Assembly (NCBI RefSeq): GCF_015863205.1
Contig: NZ_JACBXQ010000004.1
Location: forward strand, 186,001-250,000
Origin: Facklamia lactis
GTDB taxonomy: Bacteria; Bacillota; Bacilli; Lactobacillales; Aerococcaceae
DNA: 64,000 bases
Direction: 5' to 3'
The translations under genes and the position numbers were made by a program. Shown in pieces: positions 38,761-48,999 of the stretch (position 1 is the first letter of the stretch; each line of letters begins with the position of its first letter). The notes under the pieces are model-generated. The model had not been told where the DNA came from. It did not search any database and saw only the letters and a list, made by a program, of their open reading frames with translations.

Positions 38761-41001
38761 TTAGTAATAGGACCATTTCCCATTTTCATCTTGATACCAA
38801 GTGCCTCGGCGATATTCATCTCCAAACCAATAATAATTATCAGTCTGTTTCCCTTCATACAAATTGCTAATATTTTCTCCTGATGGCGAAATTTCAGCAG
38901 TCGTTTCATTATCAACAAGAGTTACTTGACTCGCTTCCCGATTTGATTCTTCACGCGATTGCGCTTCTGCCTCTGCCCGAGATTCAGCTTCTGCTTGAGC
39001 ACGTGATTCAGCCTCCGCATTGGCTTCTTCCTCTCGTGATTCGTCTTCAGATTGTTCTCGATCTTCCGTCGTCTGACCCTCTACTATATAATCTAGACTT
39101 TGACTAATTGTTTGCTGAATAGCAGTATTCATACTAGCTGGATCTTCTAACTCATCACTCATAATCACATAAATTATAGGCTTTTCAGATGTTTCAATGA
39201 TTCCAGAATAATGCTGGACATTCGTATTGGCATCTGAGGTTAAAAGTTCAAACCTTCTTTCCACTAACTCATTCTCAGCAGGGAATTTCTCAGACATAGG
39301 AGATTGAAGGAGTGCCTCTTTAAACATTTCATCTCGTTCTTTATCAATCAGTTGATTATTAGCTAATTTCTCTAGCAACTGTCCGATGTCAGTAGCATTA
39401 GTCATAGCCCCAGAGATATAATTCTCTCCTTCTACCGCTAAAGGAGCATTCATTCTTGTTGTAAAATACCCGGACTCTTTTAGCCAATAATTAAATTGAT
39501 TTACACCTTCTGCTAATTGAACCAAATGATTCATAGCACTCGCATCACCTTGTTGAATAGTCAAATCGATCAGTTCTTGAACCGTATACTCTGTCGCATC
39601 ACTTGTAGCGACAGTCCCAAAATCACCTGAAGCTAATAGTTGGTCATTAAACTTCACTGTATCATCCAATTGAACCTTATTATCTGCAACAAGCTCATAT
39701 ATTCTTTGGAGAATAAACCAACCTATCAAATTATCAGCTTCCACTGCCTTACTATCATAGACAAATGGTGACTTCTCATCCTGAACATGAACAAATAGCG
39801 AAGCATCTCCTTGCTCATTTAAGTTTTCTTTTGCAATCTTGCTTAACTCTTGAGCCTTTTCTTCATCGAGATCTTTACTCGGCACATCATATGCAACACT
39901 ATCACTGAAACCTTCCGTCTCAATGAGGAGCGCTTGTTTACTCGTGTCTTCTCCCACAACGGATAAAGCAGGATCAACAAAACTTATAATTAATTTCTTG
40001 CCTTCTTTTAATAAAGAATATTCATCATCCAACTTAATTTCAGTGTCATTATATTTAACTTTAAAATCAAAAGTATTTTGATCAACTTTCGACAGCTCTT
40101 GGTCAAAATCTAATTCCACCCTGATTGTTGGGTAGTCATCCACGTTAACCTGGCTACTTTTCACTTGATATAACTGGCTTTCATCAGACTGTTCAGGTTT
40201 TCCTTCTGATTCAGAACTTGGATTTGAAGACTCCTTTTCTCCTTCTCCTGCAGACGTTTCATTTTTCTTTTTAGCTTCTTGATCAGTTGCTGAGTTTTCT
40301 TTTGCTACTTCTTCATCCTGATCATCATTCGCTTGTTCTTGCTGTGCTCCCTCTTCTATCGCTTCAGATCCCGCTAAATTAGGCGAATCCTGGTGCTCTT
40401 CTGGCACTTGACGCAAACTACTATGATTTGGAGCAAAATACTCTTTCATTTTACCAATAATGCGTGGTGCAAATAAAAACAGTAAAAAGATTAAAGCAAA
40501 AGCTAACAACAATTTTAGAATAGTGGCAAGTACGCTTCCTCCTGATCGTTGTTTTGTTTTAGGAACAATATATTCCTCTTCTTCATCATAATCTTCTTGA
40601 TAACTTTCTTGATTAGCAGTATATGGGTAAGCAAAAACTTCATCTGCACGCTGCTTGAAGCTTTCATCCTCATCCAATCCTTGATCATGACTGGCTCTAT
40701 TGACTTTTTGATAATTTTCTTGAGCCTGTTCTTCAGCTTCAGCCATCTCTTTATCTAAACTTCTGCGAGGAATTGGTTGAATCGGTGTAGACTCAGGCTT
40801 AGGAACGGAGTCCCCAGCTTTCCTTCGACTTACCCTATCTTCTCTTCCTACTTTAGATGATGGTTCATACTTTACATTCGATTCTTGTTTTTCGATCTTA
40901 TCTTGTTTAAATTCCTGTTTATCAGCCGAATTAAAATGGTATCCACAATATGCACACTGTGTCTTACTTCTTACTTTTCGGCCGCAATTTGGACATTGCA
41001 T
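38761..41001 (-). CDS. Zinc-ribbon, single-pass membrane protein with inactive beta-lactamase-like domain
   Basis: This 746-residue multidomain protein has a zinc ribbon at the N-terminus (Cys3, Cys6, Cys16, Cys19), an acidic cytoplasmic linker, a membrane helix at about 157-183, an acidic Glu/Gln/Ser-rich linker (200-280) and an Ig-like segment (about 280-375). A class-A beta-lactamase-like domain covers 395-640, with YTVQELIDLTIQQGDASAMNHLV as the clearest match. The Ser-x-x-Lys site is replaced (EADNLIGW, 421-428), the SDN loop is GDA (485-487) and the KTG triad is HYSG (597-600). The tail has ESRAEAEA repeats (650-690) and ends WFGDEYRRGTWYQDENGKW. It may bind wall muropeptides rather than cut them. 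AGGAGG precedes ATG. Confidence 0.8.
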   Translation of the reverse strand: MQCPNCGRKVRSKTQCAYCGYHFNSADKQEFKQDKIEKQESNVKYEPSSKVGREDRVSRRKAGDSVPKPESTPIQPIPRRSLDKEMAEAEEQAQENYQKVNRASHDQGLDEDESFKQRADEVFAYPYTANQESYQEDYDEEEEYIVPKTKQRSGGSVLATILKLLLAFALIFLLFLFAPRIIGKMKEYFAPNHSSLRQVPEEHQDSPNLAGSEAIEEGAQQEQANDDQDEEVAKENSATDQEAKKKNETSAGEGEKESSNPSSESEGKPEQSDESQLYQVKSSQVNVDDYPTIRVELDFDQELSKVDQNTFDFKVKYNDTEIKLDDEYSLLKEGKKLIISFVDPALSVVGEDTSKQALLIETEGFSDSVAYDVPSKDLDEEKAQELSKIAKENLNEQGDASLFVHVQDEKSPFVYDSKAVEADNLIGWFILQRIYELVADNKVQLDDTVKFNDQLLASGDFGTVATSDATEYTVQELIDLTIQQGDASAMNHLVQLAEGVNQFNYWLKESGYFTTRMNAPLAVEGENYISGAMTNATDIGQLLEKLANNQLIDKERDEMFKEALLQSPMSEKFPAENELVERRFELLTSDANTNVQHYSGIIETSEKPIIYVIMSDELEDPASMNTAIQQTISQSLDYIVEGQTTEDREQSEDESREEEANAEAESRAQAEAESRAEAEAQSREESNREASQVTLVDNETTAEISPSGENISNLYEGKQTDNYYWFGDEYRRGTWYQDENGKWSYY

Positions 41002-41096
41002 GTTGTTACCTCCTATATTTCACTCTGTAACATTTACATCTTTATTCACGCTATTATTGTAGCATATTCTAGAAGTTAGGGACAATCCCCATTCCT

Positions 41097-43997
41097 TTAA
41101 TCCACTCCCTTGAGAGCTTCAACCATATTGATTTTCCTTATTTTACCATGCATTAATAACATTACCAAACTTGAAAAAACTAATGTTAACACAATAGATA
41201 TCCCATAACTTCTCAACGATATCCTAGGATAGAATAGCATATCTTCCATTTGCATCTGCTTCATAATTAAATGAGTCAATATTCTACCTAAGCCTAAACC
41301 AATAAGCGAAGCAAAACATGTTATATACATAATCTCCTCATAAACATACAAACTAATTTCTTTAGAATAGAAACCTAATACTTTTATTGTAGCAAGTTCT
41401 TTAATACGCTCTTCAATATTAATATTAGTTAGATTATATAACACTATAAAAGCAAGTCCTGCCGCCGCTATAATTAGTACGAGCGTAATCAAACCCAAAC
41501 TGTCCATCGATTGACTCGCCATGCTTCGGACGGTGTCGGTATTTACAATTGTTAAAACATGTTCCAAGTCTCCAATAGTATCCTCTAATTGATTCACATT
41601 CACTTTATCATGATAGTTAACGAGCAAAGCATTTCCATGGACTTTCTTCTCAAAAATTTTATTAAAATCGGATGATGACATATAAACATAATGTAGAACA
41701 TAGTTCTCAATCACTCGATCAATATTTAACGAGTATTCTTGCGCATCCTTTTCTAGCAACAATTGAGATCCCTGTTCTAAATGATAAAGCTCTGCTAAAC
41801 GCTCAGTCACTAAGGGGCCTGTTTGGTCGAGCGATAAAAGCCTTTGTGGCTCCTGCCGTGTATGAAGACTAACAAATTTATTAAAATCCTCAGAACTCCC
41901 CAAGGGAACTACAAGGTTAATCTCATTTTCTATTCCATTTATACCATTACTTGTAAATTTTTGACTATAAATAGGAATTGTGTTCTTTACTCCAAAAGTA
42001 GCTGCCACTTTCTCTAATATTTGAGCAAGTTGATATGCCGTCAAGTCTTCCTCTAAATAAATGGTAGCATCATATGACTGAATACTATCAAATTGTTTAG
42101 ATACAAGTCCAGAGATGGTGTCACTAATGCCTAATCCTGTTGTAATCAACATTGTACAGCCAGACACTCCAATCAGGGTCATCAAATTTCGGCCTTTATA
42201 ACGAAATAAATTACGAAGCGCCATCTTCCGATTGAAATTCAACCGGTTCCACAAAAATGTCAAATTTTCTAACCAGATTTTCTTTCCCTGTTTAGGCGGT
42301 TCTGCTGTTAATAAATGCGCTGGTGCTTTCTGCAACATTTTAATCGGAGTATAAACTGCTGGTAAAAGTGCACACATCAAAGATATACTGAAAACTATCA
42401 GATTCCACCGATTTGACTCTACTACTTTCACTTCATCAAGATAAAACATTAAATTATAGGCACCAATAATCAGCGGAGGGAATATTTTATAGCCTAAATA
42501 GATACCCAAGATGACTCCGAACAAACAGGCTAAACCGGCATAAATCATAAATTTACTAATAATTTGACGATTAGAGTATCCCATTTGTTTCATTGTTCCC
42601 ATATAATTTCTCTGCTCATAAGCCATTCTTTTAACCGTTGAATACACTACTAAAATCGCAATGGCAAAGAAAAAAATGGGAAAAAGATTCGCAATGACAT
42701 TTAGTTTTTTTGCATTATCAAATAAAGTATTATACGAGCTAAAATTTTGTCGATCGTTTACCTCATAAGTAACCTTTGTAAGCTCTGATTTAGCTGTTTG
42801 TAAATCAAGTACTCCTAATTCCCCTTGTCGGATTCCTAATACACCTTTTTGAATCCCTTCTCTCAAGCTTTTTCTTCCTTGCACAATGGCTTGATGAGCT
42901 GACTGAAGTTGATACCTAGTATAATTTGATTGAGATTGACCTTCTAATAAGCTACCAACACTTTCAGACTGATTCTCCACCGGACCATTCAATTTTATTG
43001 TCGCATCATTTTGTTGAAATACATTTAGTTCAGTCTCAGCCATCTGAACCAACCCATTATCAAATTCTTCAAGCGCAGCATCTAGTTGCTCTTCTTCTGG
43101 TCCTATTTTTTTATAATTGTTCAACAAGTGATAGTTATGTTTAAGTAAGTCTCGTTCCAATTCATGAATCTCATTATCAAAAACACTCTGACTACTCTCT
43201 AATTTCTGTTGAGGACGGTCAAGTAAGATTTCTTCAATTTCTTGTGTCATCTGGTCAAGCGCTCGGTGATATTCCTCCGTATAAGAAGAGAAGTGATTTC
43301 CCTTTAGCCACCACAATACTTCGGTTGCAATATTGGATTCAACTACATCCTCAATTACCACGCCAAAACTGGTATAATTCATCCCACGATTGACACGTTC
43401 GAAATAAATAGGCATTTCAACAAAGCCTACTACTGTAAAATGTTCATTTGATAATGTTGGAACCTGTATATTTGTAACTGAGTCAGGATAATGTTGATTG
43501 ATTAAATCAAAGCTTTGATCTTTCTGATCTTGAAGAATTTCAACTGAACTTCCAACTTTAATTGGTTGCTTAAATTCCTTATTGAGAATCTCAAGATATT
43601 TCGCATCCAAAACTATTTCATTTTTTGAACGAGGCATTCGCCCTTCAACCAGCTTAAAATAATGGTGCTTTTGATTAGGTTGATATGAATATAGCTTAAT
43701 GGCCTGTTTCGACGTCTCTAACGTTGCATAGACCGAAGAGATAGCTTGCCATTCAATTTCACTCATCGAATCCAGCAAGTCCAAATCTTTTTGATTAAAG
43801 CCTTGGAGAGATTCTATTTTTCCATCTGGCATATCATATTTTTCATAGTAGTCACTCGCTATTTTAACCATAGAGGGGCCGGTAGCTTTAATTCCAATAA
43901 AAAAAGCAACCCCTAAACAAATAATAGCAAAAATAGAGAGAAATCTAGGGAAAGACTTCCGTATTTCACGTAACGTATCTTTATATATAGGATTCAT
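41097..43997 (-). CDS. FtsX-like ABC transporter permease
   Basis: This is a 966-residue membrane subunit of a MacB/YtrF-like mechanotransmission or exporter complex. It has one N-terminal helix (about 18-38), a long extracytoplasmic domain (40-430), three helices (FPIFFFAIAILVVYSTV, then IYAGLACLFGVILGIYLGY, then LIVFSISLMCALLPAVY), a second cluster starting with NRKMALRNLFRYKGRNLMTLIGVSG, and three more helices at the C-terminus (ITLVLIIAAAGLAFIVLYNLT onward). The two FtsX domains are thus complete. It pairs with the ATPase 23 bases upstream. The cargo is unknown; lipoprotein, peptide or antimicrobial handling is possible. Confidence 0.9.
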   Translation of the reverse strand: MNPIYKDTLREIRKSFPRFLSIFAIICLGVAFFIGIKATGPSMVKIASDYYEKYDMPDGKIESLQGFNQKDLDLLDSMSEIEWQAISSVYATLETSKQAIKLYSYQPNQKHHYFKLVEGRMPRSKNEIVLDAKYLEILNKEFKQPIKVGSSVEILQDQKDQSFDLINQHYPDSVTNIQVPTLSNEHFTVVGFVEMPIYFERVNRGMNYTSFGVVIEDVVESNIATEVLWWLKGNHFSSYTEEYHRALDQMTQEIEEILLDRPQQKLESSQSVFDNEIHELERDLLKHNYHLLNNYKKIGPEEEQLDAALEEFDNGLVQMAETELNVFQQNDATIKLNGPVENQSESVGSLLEGQSQSNYTRYQLQSAHQAIVQGRKSLREGIQKGVLGIRQGELGVLDLQTAKSELTKVTYEVNDRQNFSSYNTLFDNAKKLNVIANLFPIFFFAIAILVVYSTVKRMAYEQRNYMGTMKQMGYSNRQIISKFMIYAGLACLFGVILGIYLGYKIFPPLIIGAYNLMFYLDEVKVVESNRWNLIVFSISLMCALLPAVYTPIKMLQKAPAHLLTAEPPKQGKKIWLENLTFLWNRLNFNRKMALRNLFRYKGRNLMTLIGVSGCTMLITTGLGISDTISGLVSKQFDSIQSYDATIYLEEDLTAYQLAQILEKVAATFGVKNTIPIYSQKFTSNGINGIENEINLVVPLGSSEDFNKFVSLHTRQEPQRLLSLDQTGPLVTERLAELYHLEQGSQLLLEKDAQEYSLNIDRVIENYVLHYVYMSSSDFNKIFEKKVHGNALLVNYHDKVNVNQLEDTIGDLEHVLTIVNTDTVRSMASQSMDSLGLITLVLIIAAAGLAFIVLYNLTNINIEERIKELATIKVLGFYSKEISLYVYEEIMYITCFASLIGLGLGRILTHLIMKQMQMEDMLFYPRISLRSYGISIVLTLVFSSLVMLLMHGKIRKINMVEALKGVD

Positions 43998-44020
43998 CTA
44001 TTGCTTGTCACTCCAAATTC

Positions 44021-44722
44021 TTACCATTGTAAATCCATCACATCAACAGGTTCTGGATTTTGTTCAATAGATTCAACTTTTCCATTATGAATTCTGATCA
44101 CTCGGTCAGCCATACGCGATATTACAGTATTGTGAGTAATCACAACAACCGTTGTATGTGTTTGCTGACATGTATCTTGCAATAATTTCAATATTTGTTT
44201 CCCGGTCTCATAATCTAAAGCTCCTGTAGGCTCATCACAAAGTAATAATTTTGGTTGCCCAGCTAAAGCTCTTGCGATCGAAACTCTCTGCTGTTCCCCC
44301 CCTGAAAGTTGTGCAGGAAAATTATCGACACGATGGCCTAGACCTGCTGCTTCTAAAATATCGCGAGGATTTAAGCTGCTGTTCGAAATGTTTACCATCA
44401 ATTCCACATTTTCTTGAGCGGTTAAATTAGGAACAAGATTATAGCTCTGAAAGACAAATCCGACATTCTTCCTTCTAAATTTAGTTAATTCTTTAGCAGA
44501 ATAATTGGCAATATTTTCTCCATCAATTATGACTTGACCTGAACTTGCTTGATCCATTCCACCAATAATATTTAATGTTGTTGATTTCCCTGCCCCTGAG
44601 GGACCTAAAATGACAGCAAATTCCCCTTCCTCAATAATAAAACTTACACCGTCGTTAGCACGCGTAACCACTTCACCACTCCAATACTCTTTTACAACAT
44701 CCTTCAACTCAATATACGCCAT
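44021..44722 (-). CDS. ABC transporter ATP-binding protein (MacB/LolD type)
   Basis: This ATPase partners the FtsX-like permease that follows. The 233 residues hold Walker [10 protein letters not shown] (about 40-48), Q-loop [18 protein letters not shown], signature [15 protein letters not shown], Walker [13 protein letters not shown] and the switch His in [15 protein letters not shown]. The EPTGALD pattern and length are those of the MacB/LolD group. GGAGTAAGAG precedes ATG. It begins 11 bases after the methyltransferase stop. Confidence 0.93.
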   Translation of the reverse strand: MAYIELKDVVKEYWSGEVVTRANDGVSFIIEEGEFAVILGPSGAGKSTTLNIIGGMDQASSGQVIIDGENIANYSAKELTKFRRKNVGFVFQSYNLVPNLTAQENVELMVNISNSSLNPRDILEAAGLGHRVDNFPAQLSGGEQQRVSIARALAGQPKLLLCDEPTGALDYETGKQILKLLQDTCQQTHTTVVVITHNTVISRMADRVIRIHNGKVESIEQNPEPVDVMDLQW

Positions 44723-44732
44723 CTCTTACTCC

Positions 44733-45929
44733 TTACTCTGAACGATAATAGACGAGCACTTTCAAATAGTGACTTTGTGGATCTTTAGAAGATGGATAAT
44801 CCTCTGGCAAATCAAACGTTTGAATTAACTGCATATTTCCTTTAAATCTTTGATTAGCTAAATTTATCTCTTGAATAAAATCTTCCTTACTATAAGCACT
44901 ATGATTAGTAGCCATTAAGCAAAAACCACCCGGAGCTGTCAACGAAAACAACTCCTTCGCTAAATTAACGTAATCCTTTAAAACGCTAAACGTGTAGTTT
45001 TTTGTTCTAGCAAAACTAGGCGGATCACAAACCACCAAGTCAAAATTTATACCTTGCTTCTTAGCATAATCAATATAATCAAATACATCGACAACTCTTA
45101 TTTCATGGCGACCATCTACCAACGAAATTTTATTAAGTTTAAAGTTTTCTTGTGTCCAAGCCAGACTACGTTTCGCTACATCCACACTAACAGTATGACT
45201 CGCGCCACCGATAGCTGCAGCAACTGAGAATGCTCCTGTATAAGAAAAAAGATTAAGCATACTTAAGCCCTGAGCTTGAGTTTGAACAAAGTCTCTCACT
45301 TCTCTTTGATCGAAAAACAGACCTGTCATCCAATCTTGTCCTAAATAAATAGCATACTGCCTTCCCTTTTCTTGAATTACCAATGGTTGAGGCGCACGTT
45401 CACCATGGATTAAGCTAATGGCCTCTTCCCCTGACGTAAGACTGTAGCGATTCGTCTCATAAATCCCTTGAACATCGTCAAGATCACTATCCCCAATTGC
45501 TTCTAGCCACCAATCTCGATACAAATAAGCCCCTTTTGAATACCAAGTAAACTGAAGGTAGCCTTTATAATAATCAATCGTCAGTCCTCCAACGCCATCC
45601 CCTTCACCATTAAATAGCCTGAAAGCATTGGTCGTTTCATCCCCTAAAAGTGAACGTCTACGCTCGATTGCTTTTAATAAAAATTCTTTTACTAATTCCT
45701 TCGACCATAAATCAGAGGTGTCTTGACTAAAAACCCAAGCAAAACCTTTATTCTGACGCCCGACAATTGCTTGAGCAGTATATGTCTGCTCTGGATCAGA
45801 AAGCCATAAGATCATCCCCTCTTTAGCATCCTGAATATCACCTGGATTCTCAAAGTCTTCCAATGTGATTAATTTTTCCCCCAACTTAATTGCCTCTGCA
45901 GCTTTTTTTCTTAAACGAAATCTTTTCAT
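44733..45929 (-). CDS. RlmI-like class I SAM-dependent rRNA methyltransferase
   Basis: This 398-residue protein has an N-terminal PUA-like domain (about 1-85), a RlmI EEHEE/linker region (NGEGDGVGGLTIDYYKGY) and a SAM-binding Rossmann domain (MLNLFSYTGAFSVAAAIGGASHTVSVDVAKRSLAW, read in parts). The family motif IV reads VVCDPPSFAR. It should form 5-methylcytosine in 23S rRNA, in the way RlmI does; the exact base is not readable. I take the second ATG (45929), with GGGAG upstream; the first (45944) has no site. The ABC genes follow closely. Confidence 0.88.
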   Translation of the reverse strand: MKRFRLRKKAAEAIKLGEKLITLEDFENPGDIQDAKEGMILWLSDPEQTYTAQAIVGRQNKGFAWVFSQDTSDLWSKELVKEFLLKAIERRRSLLGDETTNAFRLFNGEGDGVGGLTIDYYKGYLQFTWYSKGAYLYRDWWLEAIGDSDLDDVQGIYETNRYSLTSGEEAISLIHGERAPQPLVIQEKGRQYAIYLGQDWMTGLFFDQREVRDFVQTQAQGLSMLNLFSYTGAFSVAAAIGGASHTVSVDVAKRSLAWTQENFKLNKISLVDGRHEIRVVDVFDYIDYAKKQGINFDLVVCDPPSFARTKNYTFSVLKDYVNLAKELFSLTAPGGFCLMATNHSAYSKEDFIQEINLANQRFKGNMQLIQTFDLPEDYPSSKDPQSHYLKVLVYYRSE

Positions 45930-46037
45930 CGTACTTTCTCCCATACATCATTATCCTAGTTTTATTTCGAAATAGAAAGGGTCAACAAACCCCCAAACAT
46001 CCTTGAGCACTTTTATTAACCCTTTAATTCAATATAT

Positions 46038-47228
46038 TTAATTTTTTTCTAGCAATTGTTCTAAATGATAGCTAGCTTCACTAGCAGTCATCGTCTCAAT
46101 TTCATCTAAAGTTGGTATTTCTTTATTTGTTGGCTTAAACTGATACTCCATTCGTACATGGTTAGTAGAAAGTTCTGCTGTATCCGTCGTAAATAAATTA
46201 AACTCAACATTCTCCACCATTCCTTCAACAAGAATTTCATATGCTTGTTGATCTTTGTCATAGCTTAGTTCAACTCTAGTAATCTTATCCATCAACCCAG
46301 TACTACTCAAATTCATTTGTTTCTCAAACTTCGGAGGTAAAATCGTTGCCTCCTCCTCAGAATCTAACCCTAACAATTGCGACGTTAGGTCAGTCGAAAT
46401 CTCCACTTTAAATGACATCAGTCGTTCATCTTCACTCATGGTCAACTGCTGATTCATCACCGCATCCCAAGAATTATATCCGTATCTCGAACTCGGAGAT
46501 GAATTAATTTCATAGTCTAATTTATAATTCATAACAAATAATGAACGATTGTCAAAGAATTGAGCTGGTACTTCTAAACGCTCCAGTTCAATCTGGTATT
46601 TATTACCATCAAATTCCAAACTTTCTTCATCTACCATTTCTAATTTATCAAGTTGTGGTAGAAACAAAAGACTAGACGAAGGAATTCTCGCTAGATTATT
46701 AATTTGAAGATTATGATGATCAACCTGGACATAAATATCTTTATATTTAGCTAATTCCTCATCAAAGCCATAATTAAAGAAAGGTTGCTTATAAAAGGCT
46801 AGCGAATGGAGTAAATCAAATTGTTGAATATATACTAAATCAAAACGCTGATAGGCAAGAAAGTTAAATTCCGCCATCTGAGGAAAATAGTTTGTAAAAT
46901 AATACTTTCCTTGGCCACCTAAGTCACCTGTTTTATTGTTTCCCAACAAATGAATTTCTCCTAGTGGCTGGTCTAAACTGATATTCGTCCATTTTATGTC
47001 CACTTCATACTGGTCAATATTTTCTAATTTTTCTAATTCTTCATTCAGTTCTTGAAGCTGGTCTCGCTTTTCATTACTTTCATCCATTACATTAAGATCT
47101 GTTATTTCAGAACTGTCTTCCATCAAACTTTCTACTTCTTGTGCATTAATCATTGTATGTTCAATCGAAAGAACCCCTAATAGGCAAAAAGTGATCGATA
47201 GTAACACATACATCTTTCGGAATCGCAT
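46038..47228 (-). CDS. Secreted protein of unknown function
   Basis: This 396-residue protein has a signal peptide (MRFRKMYVLLSITFCLLGVLSIEHTMINAQ, cut probably after NAQ), then a Glu/Asp-rich coil (EESNEKRDQLQELNEELEKLEN) and a beta-rich body without a motif I can name (VDIKWTNISLDQPLG, YQIELERLEVPAQFF, YNSWDAVMNQQLTMSEDE). There is no lipobox and no LPxTG, so it is probably released or loosely wall-bound. I start at the ATG at 47228 because AGGAGG precedes it; an ORF start 8 codons upstream has none. It is transcribed alone. Confidence 0.7.
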   Translation of the reverse strand: MRFRKMYVLLSITFCLLGVLSIEHTMINAQEVESLMEDSSEITDLNVMDESNEKRDQLQELNEELEKLENIDQYEVDIKWTNISLDQPLGEIHLLGNNKTGDLGGQGKYYFTNYFPQMAEFNFLAYQRFDLVYIQQFDLLHSLAFYKQPFFNYGFDEELAKYKDIYVQVDHHNLQINNLARIPSSSLLFLPQLDKLEMVDEESLEFDGNKYQIELERLEVPAQFFDNRSLFVMNYKLDYEINSSPSSRYGYNSWDAVMNQQLTMSEDERLMSFKVEISTDLTSQLLGLDSEEEATILPPKFEKQMNLSSTGLMDKITRVELSYDKDQQAYEILVEGMVENVEFNLFTTDTAELSTNHVRMEYQFKPTNKEIPTLDEIETMTASEASYHLEQLLEKN

Positions 47229-47306
47229 TCCCACACCTCCTACGCTTCTCATTTTCTATTATAAACGAAGTGAAGAAATAATACACGATATTCCCTGCAA
47301 AATAAA

Positions 47307-47335
47307 ATAAGAGAAACCTTAATGGTCCCTCTTAT
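47307..47335 (-). terminator. Terminator after the AlsT-type symporter gene
   Basis: ATAAGAG (47307-47313) pairs with CTCTTAT (47329-47335), with an inner ACC/GGT pair and a 2x2 internal loop. A T-rich run (TTTTATTTTG) follows on the minus strand. Confidence 0.65.
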
Positions 47336-47360
47336 CATTGACAAAAAGTTAAACTAATTA

Positions 47361-48788
47361 TTATTGAATATCTTCATATTTATAATCCCAGTGAACATGT
47401 TCCGCATCTAACTTAGTCTGTGCGTCATAATCGTTTAATACTTCTACTGCTTTTCTAGATAAGAAAATTAATGCAATGATGTTTGGTAAAGCCATCATAC
47501 CCATTGCTAAGTCAGCAAGATCCCAGATTATACCAGCACCTGCATAGTAACCTAAAGCGATCGCAATCAGTGCTACTAATTTAAAAGCATGAACAACCAC
47601 CGGATTTTTTATCATAAATTTAACATTCGCCTCAGCAAAGAAATACCACCCTACAATTGTCGTCAAAGCAAATGCAGATAATGAAATTGAAAGGAAAGCC
47701 TCTCCTACTACACCAAACTGATTATTAAAGGCTGTTTGAGTCATAATTTGTGCATAACTCTCCATTGCCTCAGCGGTTTCCCACCCTAACATAATTTCTT
47801 CTGACATTGCTCCCGTTAACAAGTTGATCATTACTGTCGCCACACAGATGACAAAGGTACAAATGAAAACACCAATCATTGCGACAAACCCTTGTTCCGC
47901 TGGGTGCTTAGTTCTTGCTACTGCATGCGAATGAGGAGTCGATCCCATTCCCGCTTCGTTAGAGAATAGTCCACGAGATAACCCGAAACGAACAGCTTCT
48001 TTAATACCGATCCCTAAAGCTCCACCAGCCATAGCTTTTGGCGTAAAAGCTCCAACGAGAATCAAGCGTAAAGTTGGAATCAACATATCAAGATTCAATA
48101 TTAAAATAATAATAGATGCCAAAATATAGGCAGATGCCATGATTGGTACAACTGTTTCTGAAAATTTAGCAATACGATCCATTCCACCAATTAAAATCCA
48201 ACCCACTACTAGCATCAACACACCTGCAACAATCATAGGATTAAAGCCAAATGCTGACTCCATTGACATTACGATAGAGTTAGCTTGAACCATAATACCT
48301 ACTACACCCAAGGCTACCACACAAATAATTGCAAAAATATAAGCCAACCATTTTTGCTTCAGACCATTCTTAATATAATAAGCAGGTCCCCCTACTAATT
48401 CGCCATTTTCATCCCGCTCACGATAAACTTGAGCCATAGCTGCTTCTGTAAAGATGGTTGCCATCCCAAGAAATCCTGATATCAACATCCAGAATGCCGC
48501 TCCAGGCCCACCGGACGCTAGTGCTGTTGCAACCCCGACAATATTACCAGTTCCAACCTGAGCAGCTACTGCTGTCGCTAATGATTGAAACGGTGTCATC
48601 GCTCCTGGTTCTGCTGGAACCTTATTAACAATATCAGAAATCATCTCCTTAAGAGCTGGTAAAACGCGAGAGAATTGTGGAAATCTCAAACGAATGGTTA
48701 AGAATAGACCAATTCCAAGAAAAGCAAATAATAATACATAATCCCACAGAAAATCTCGTAACATCACGATTACATCATTAAAACTCAT
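47361..48788 (-). CDS. alsT: Alanine/glycine:cation symporter (AGCS family)
   Basis: This 475-residue sodium- or proton-coupled symporter for alanine or glycine has about ten membrane helices. Family hallmarks are the GTGNIVGVATALASGGPGAAFWM loop (read in parts) and the N-terminal RFPQFSRV start. SRGLFSNEAGMGSTPHSHA is the strongest signature. The cargo could be alanine, glycine, glutamine or serine in this family. AAAGGGGATATAA precedes ATG. The long upstream region carries several cre-like boxes and a promoter at 48971-48999, so catabolite control by CcpA is likely. There is no glycine riboswitch before it. Confidence 0.92.
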   Translation of the reverse strand: MSFNDVIVMLRDFLWDYVLLFAFLGIGLFLTIRLRFPQFSRVLPALKEMISDIVNKVPAEPGAMTPFQSLATAVAAQVGTGNIVGVATALASGGPGAAFWMLISGFLGMATIFTEAAMAQVYRERDENGELVGGPAYYIKNGLKQKWLAYIFAIICVVALGVVGIMVQANSIVMSMESAFGFNPMIVAGVLMLVVGWILIGGMDRIAKFSETVVPIMASAYILASIIILILNLDMLIPTLRLILVGAFTPKAMAGGALGIGIKEAVRFGLSRGLFSNEAGMGSTPHSHAVARTKHPAEQGFVAMIGVFICTFVICVATVMINLLTGAMSEEIMLGWETAEAMESYAQIMTQTAFNNQFGVVGEAFLSISLSAFALTTIVGWYFFAEANVKFMIKNPVVVHAFKLVALIAIALGYYAGAGIIWDLADLAMGMMALPNIIALIFLSRKAVEVLNDYDAQTKLDAEHVHWDYKYEDIQ

Positions 48789-48946
48789 TATTTATATCCC
48801 CTTTATTTATCCGTATTATAAAAAATAATTGCAAAGTTTGTATAAAAAATCACAAATAAAATCAGTTTACTCCAACAGGTAAAATAAAACTACTATTGAA
48901 AACGCTTGTAATTTATTTTTGTTTTCCTCACCAACTTTCTTCATTA

Positions 48947-48996
48947 TGTTATCGTTTTCAACATACAAAAACTTTAACATATTTATAACGTTTTCA
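48947..48996 (-). promoter_or_regulatory. Pair of cre-like boxes around the alsT promoter
   Basis: TGTTATCGTTTTCA (48947-48960) matches the CcpA consensus except at one position. TTATAACGTTTTCA (48983-48996) differs at two. One lies just after the expected start of transcription and the other in the -35/spacer, both positions where CcpA represses. Two more boxes (48897-48910 and 49164-49177) flank them. Confidence 0.55.
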
Positions 48997-48999
48997 CAA
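48971..48999 (-). promoter_or_regulatory. Candidate alsT promoter
   Basis: Minus strand: TTGTGA (complement of 48994-48999), 17-base spacer, TAAAGT (complement of 48971-48976) with TG just before the -10. It would give a leader of about 175 bases. Confidence 0.5.

Noticed and set aside
48789-48964. Glycine riboswitch before alsT
   Set aside because: Such elements are common before this symporter family, but the region has none of the conserved glycine-aptamer sequence and is mostly unstructured AT-rich DNA.
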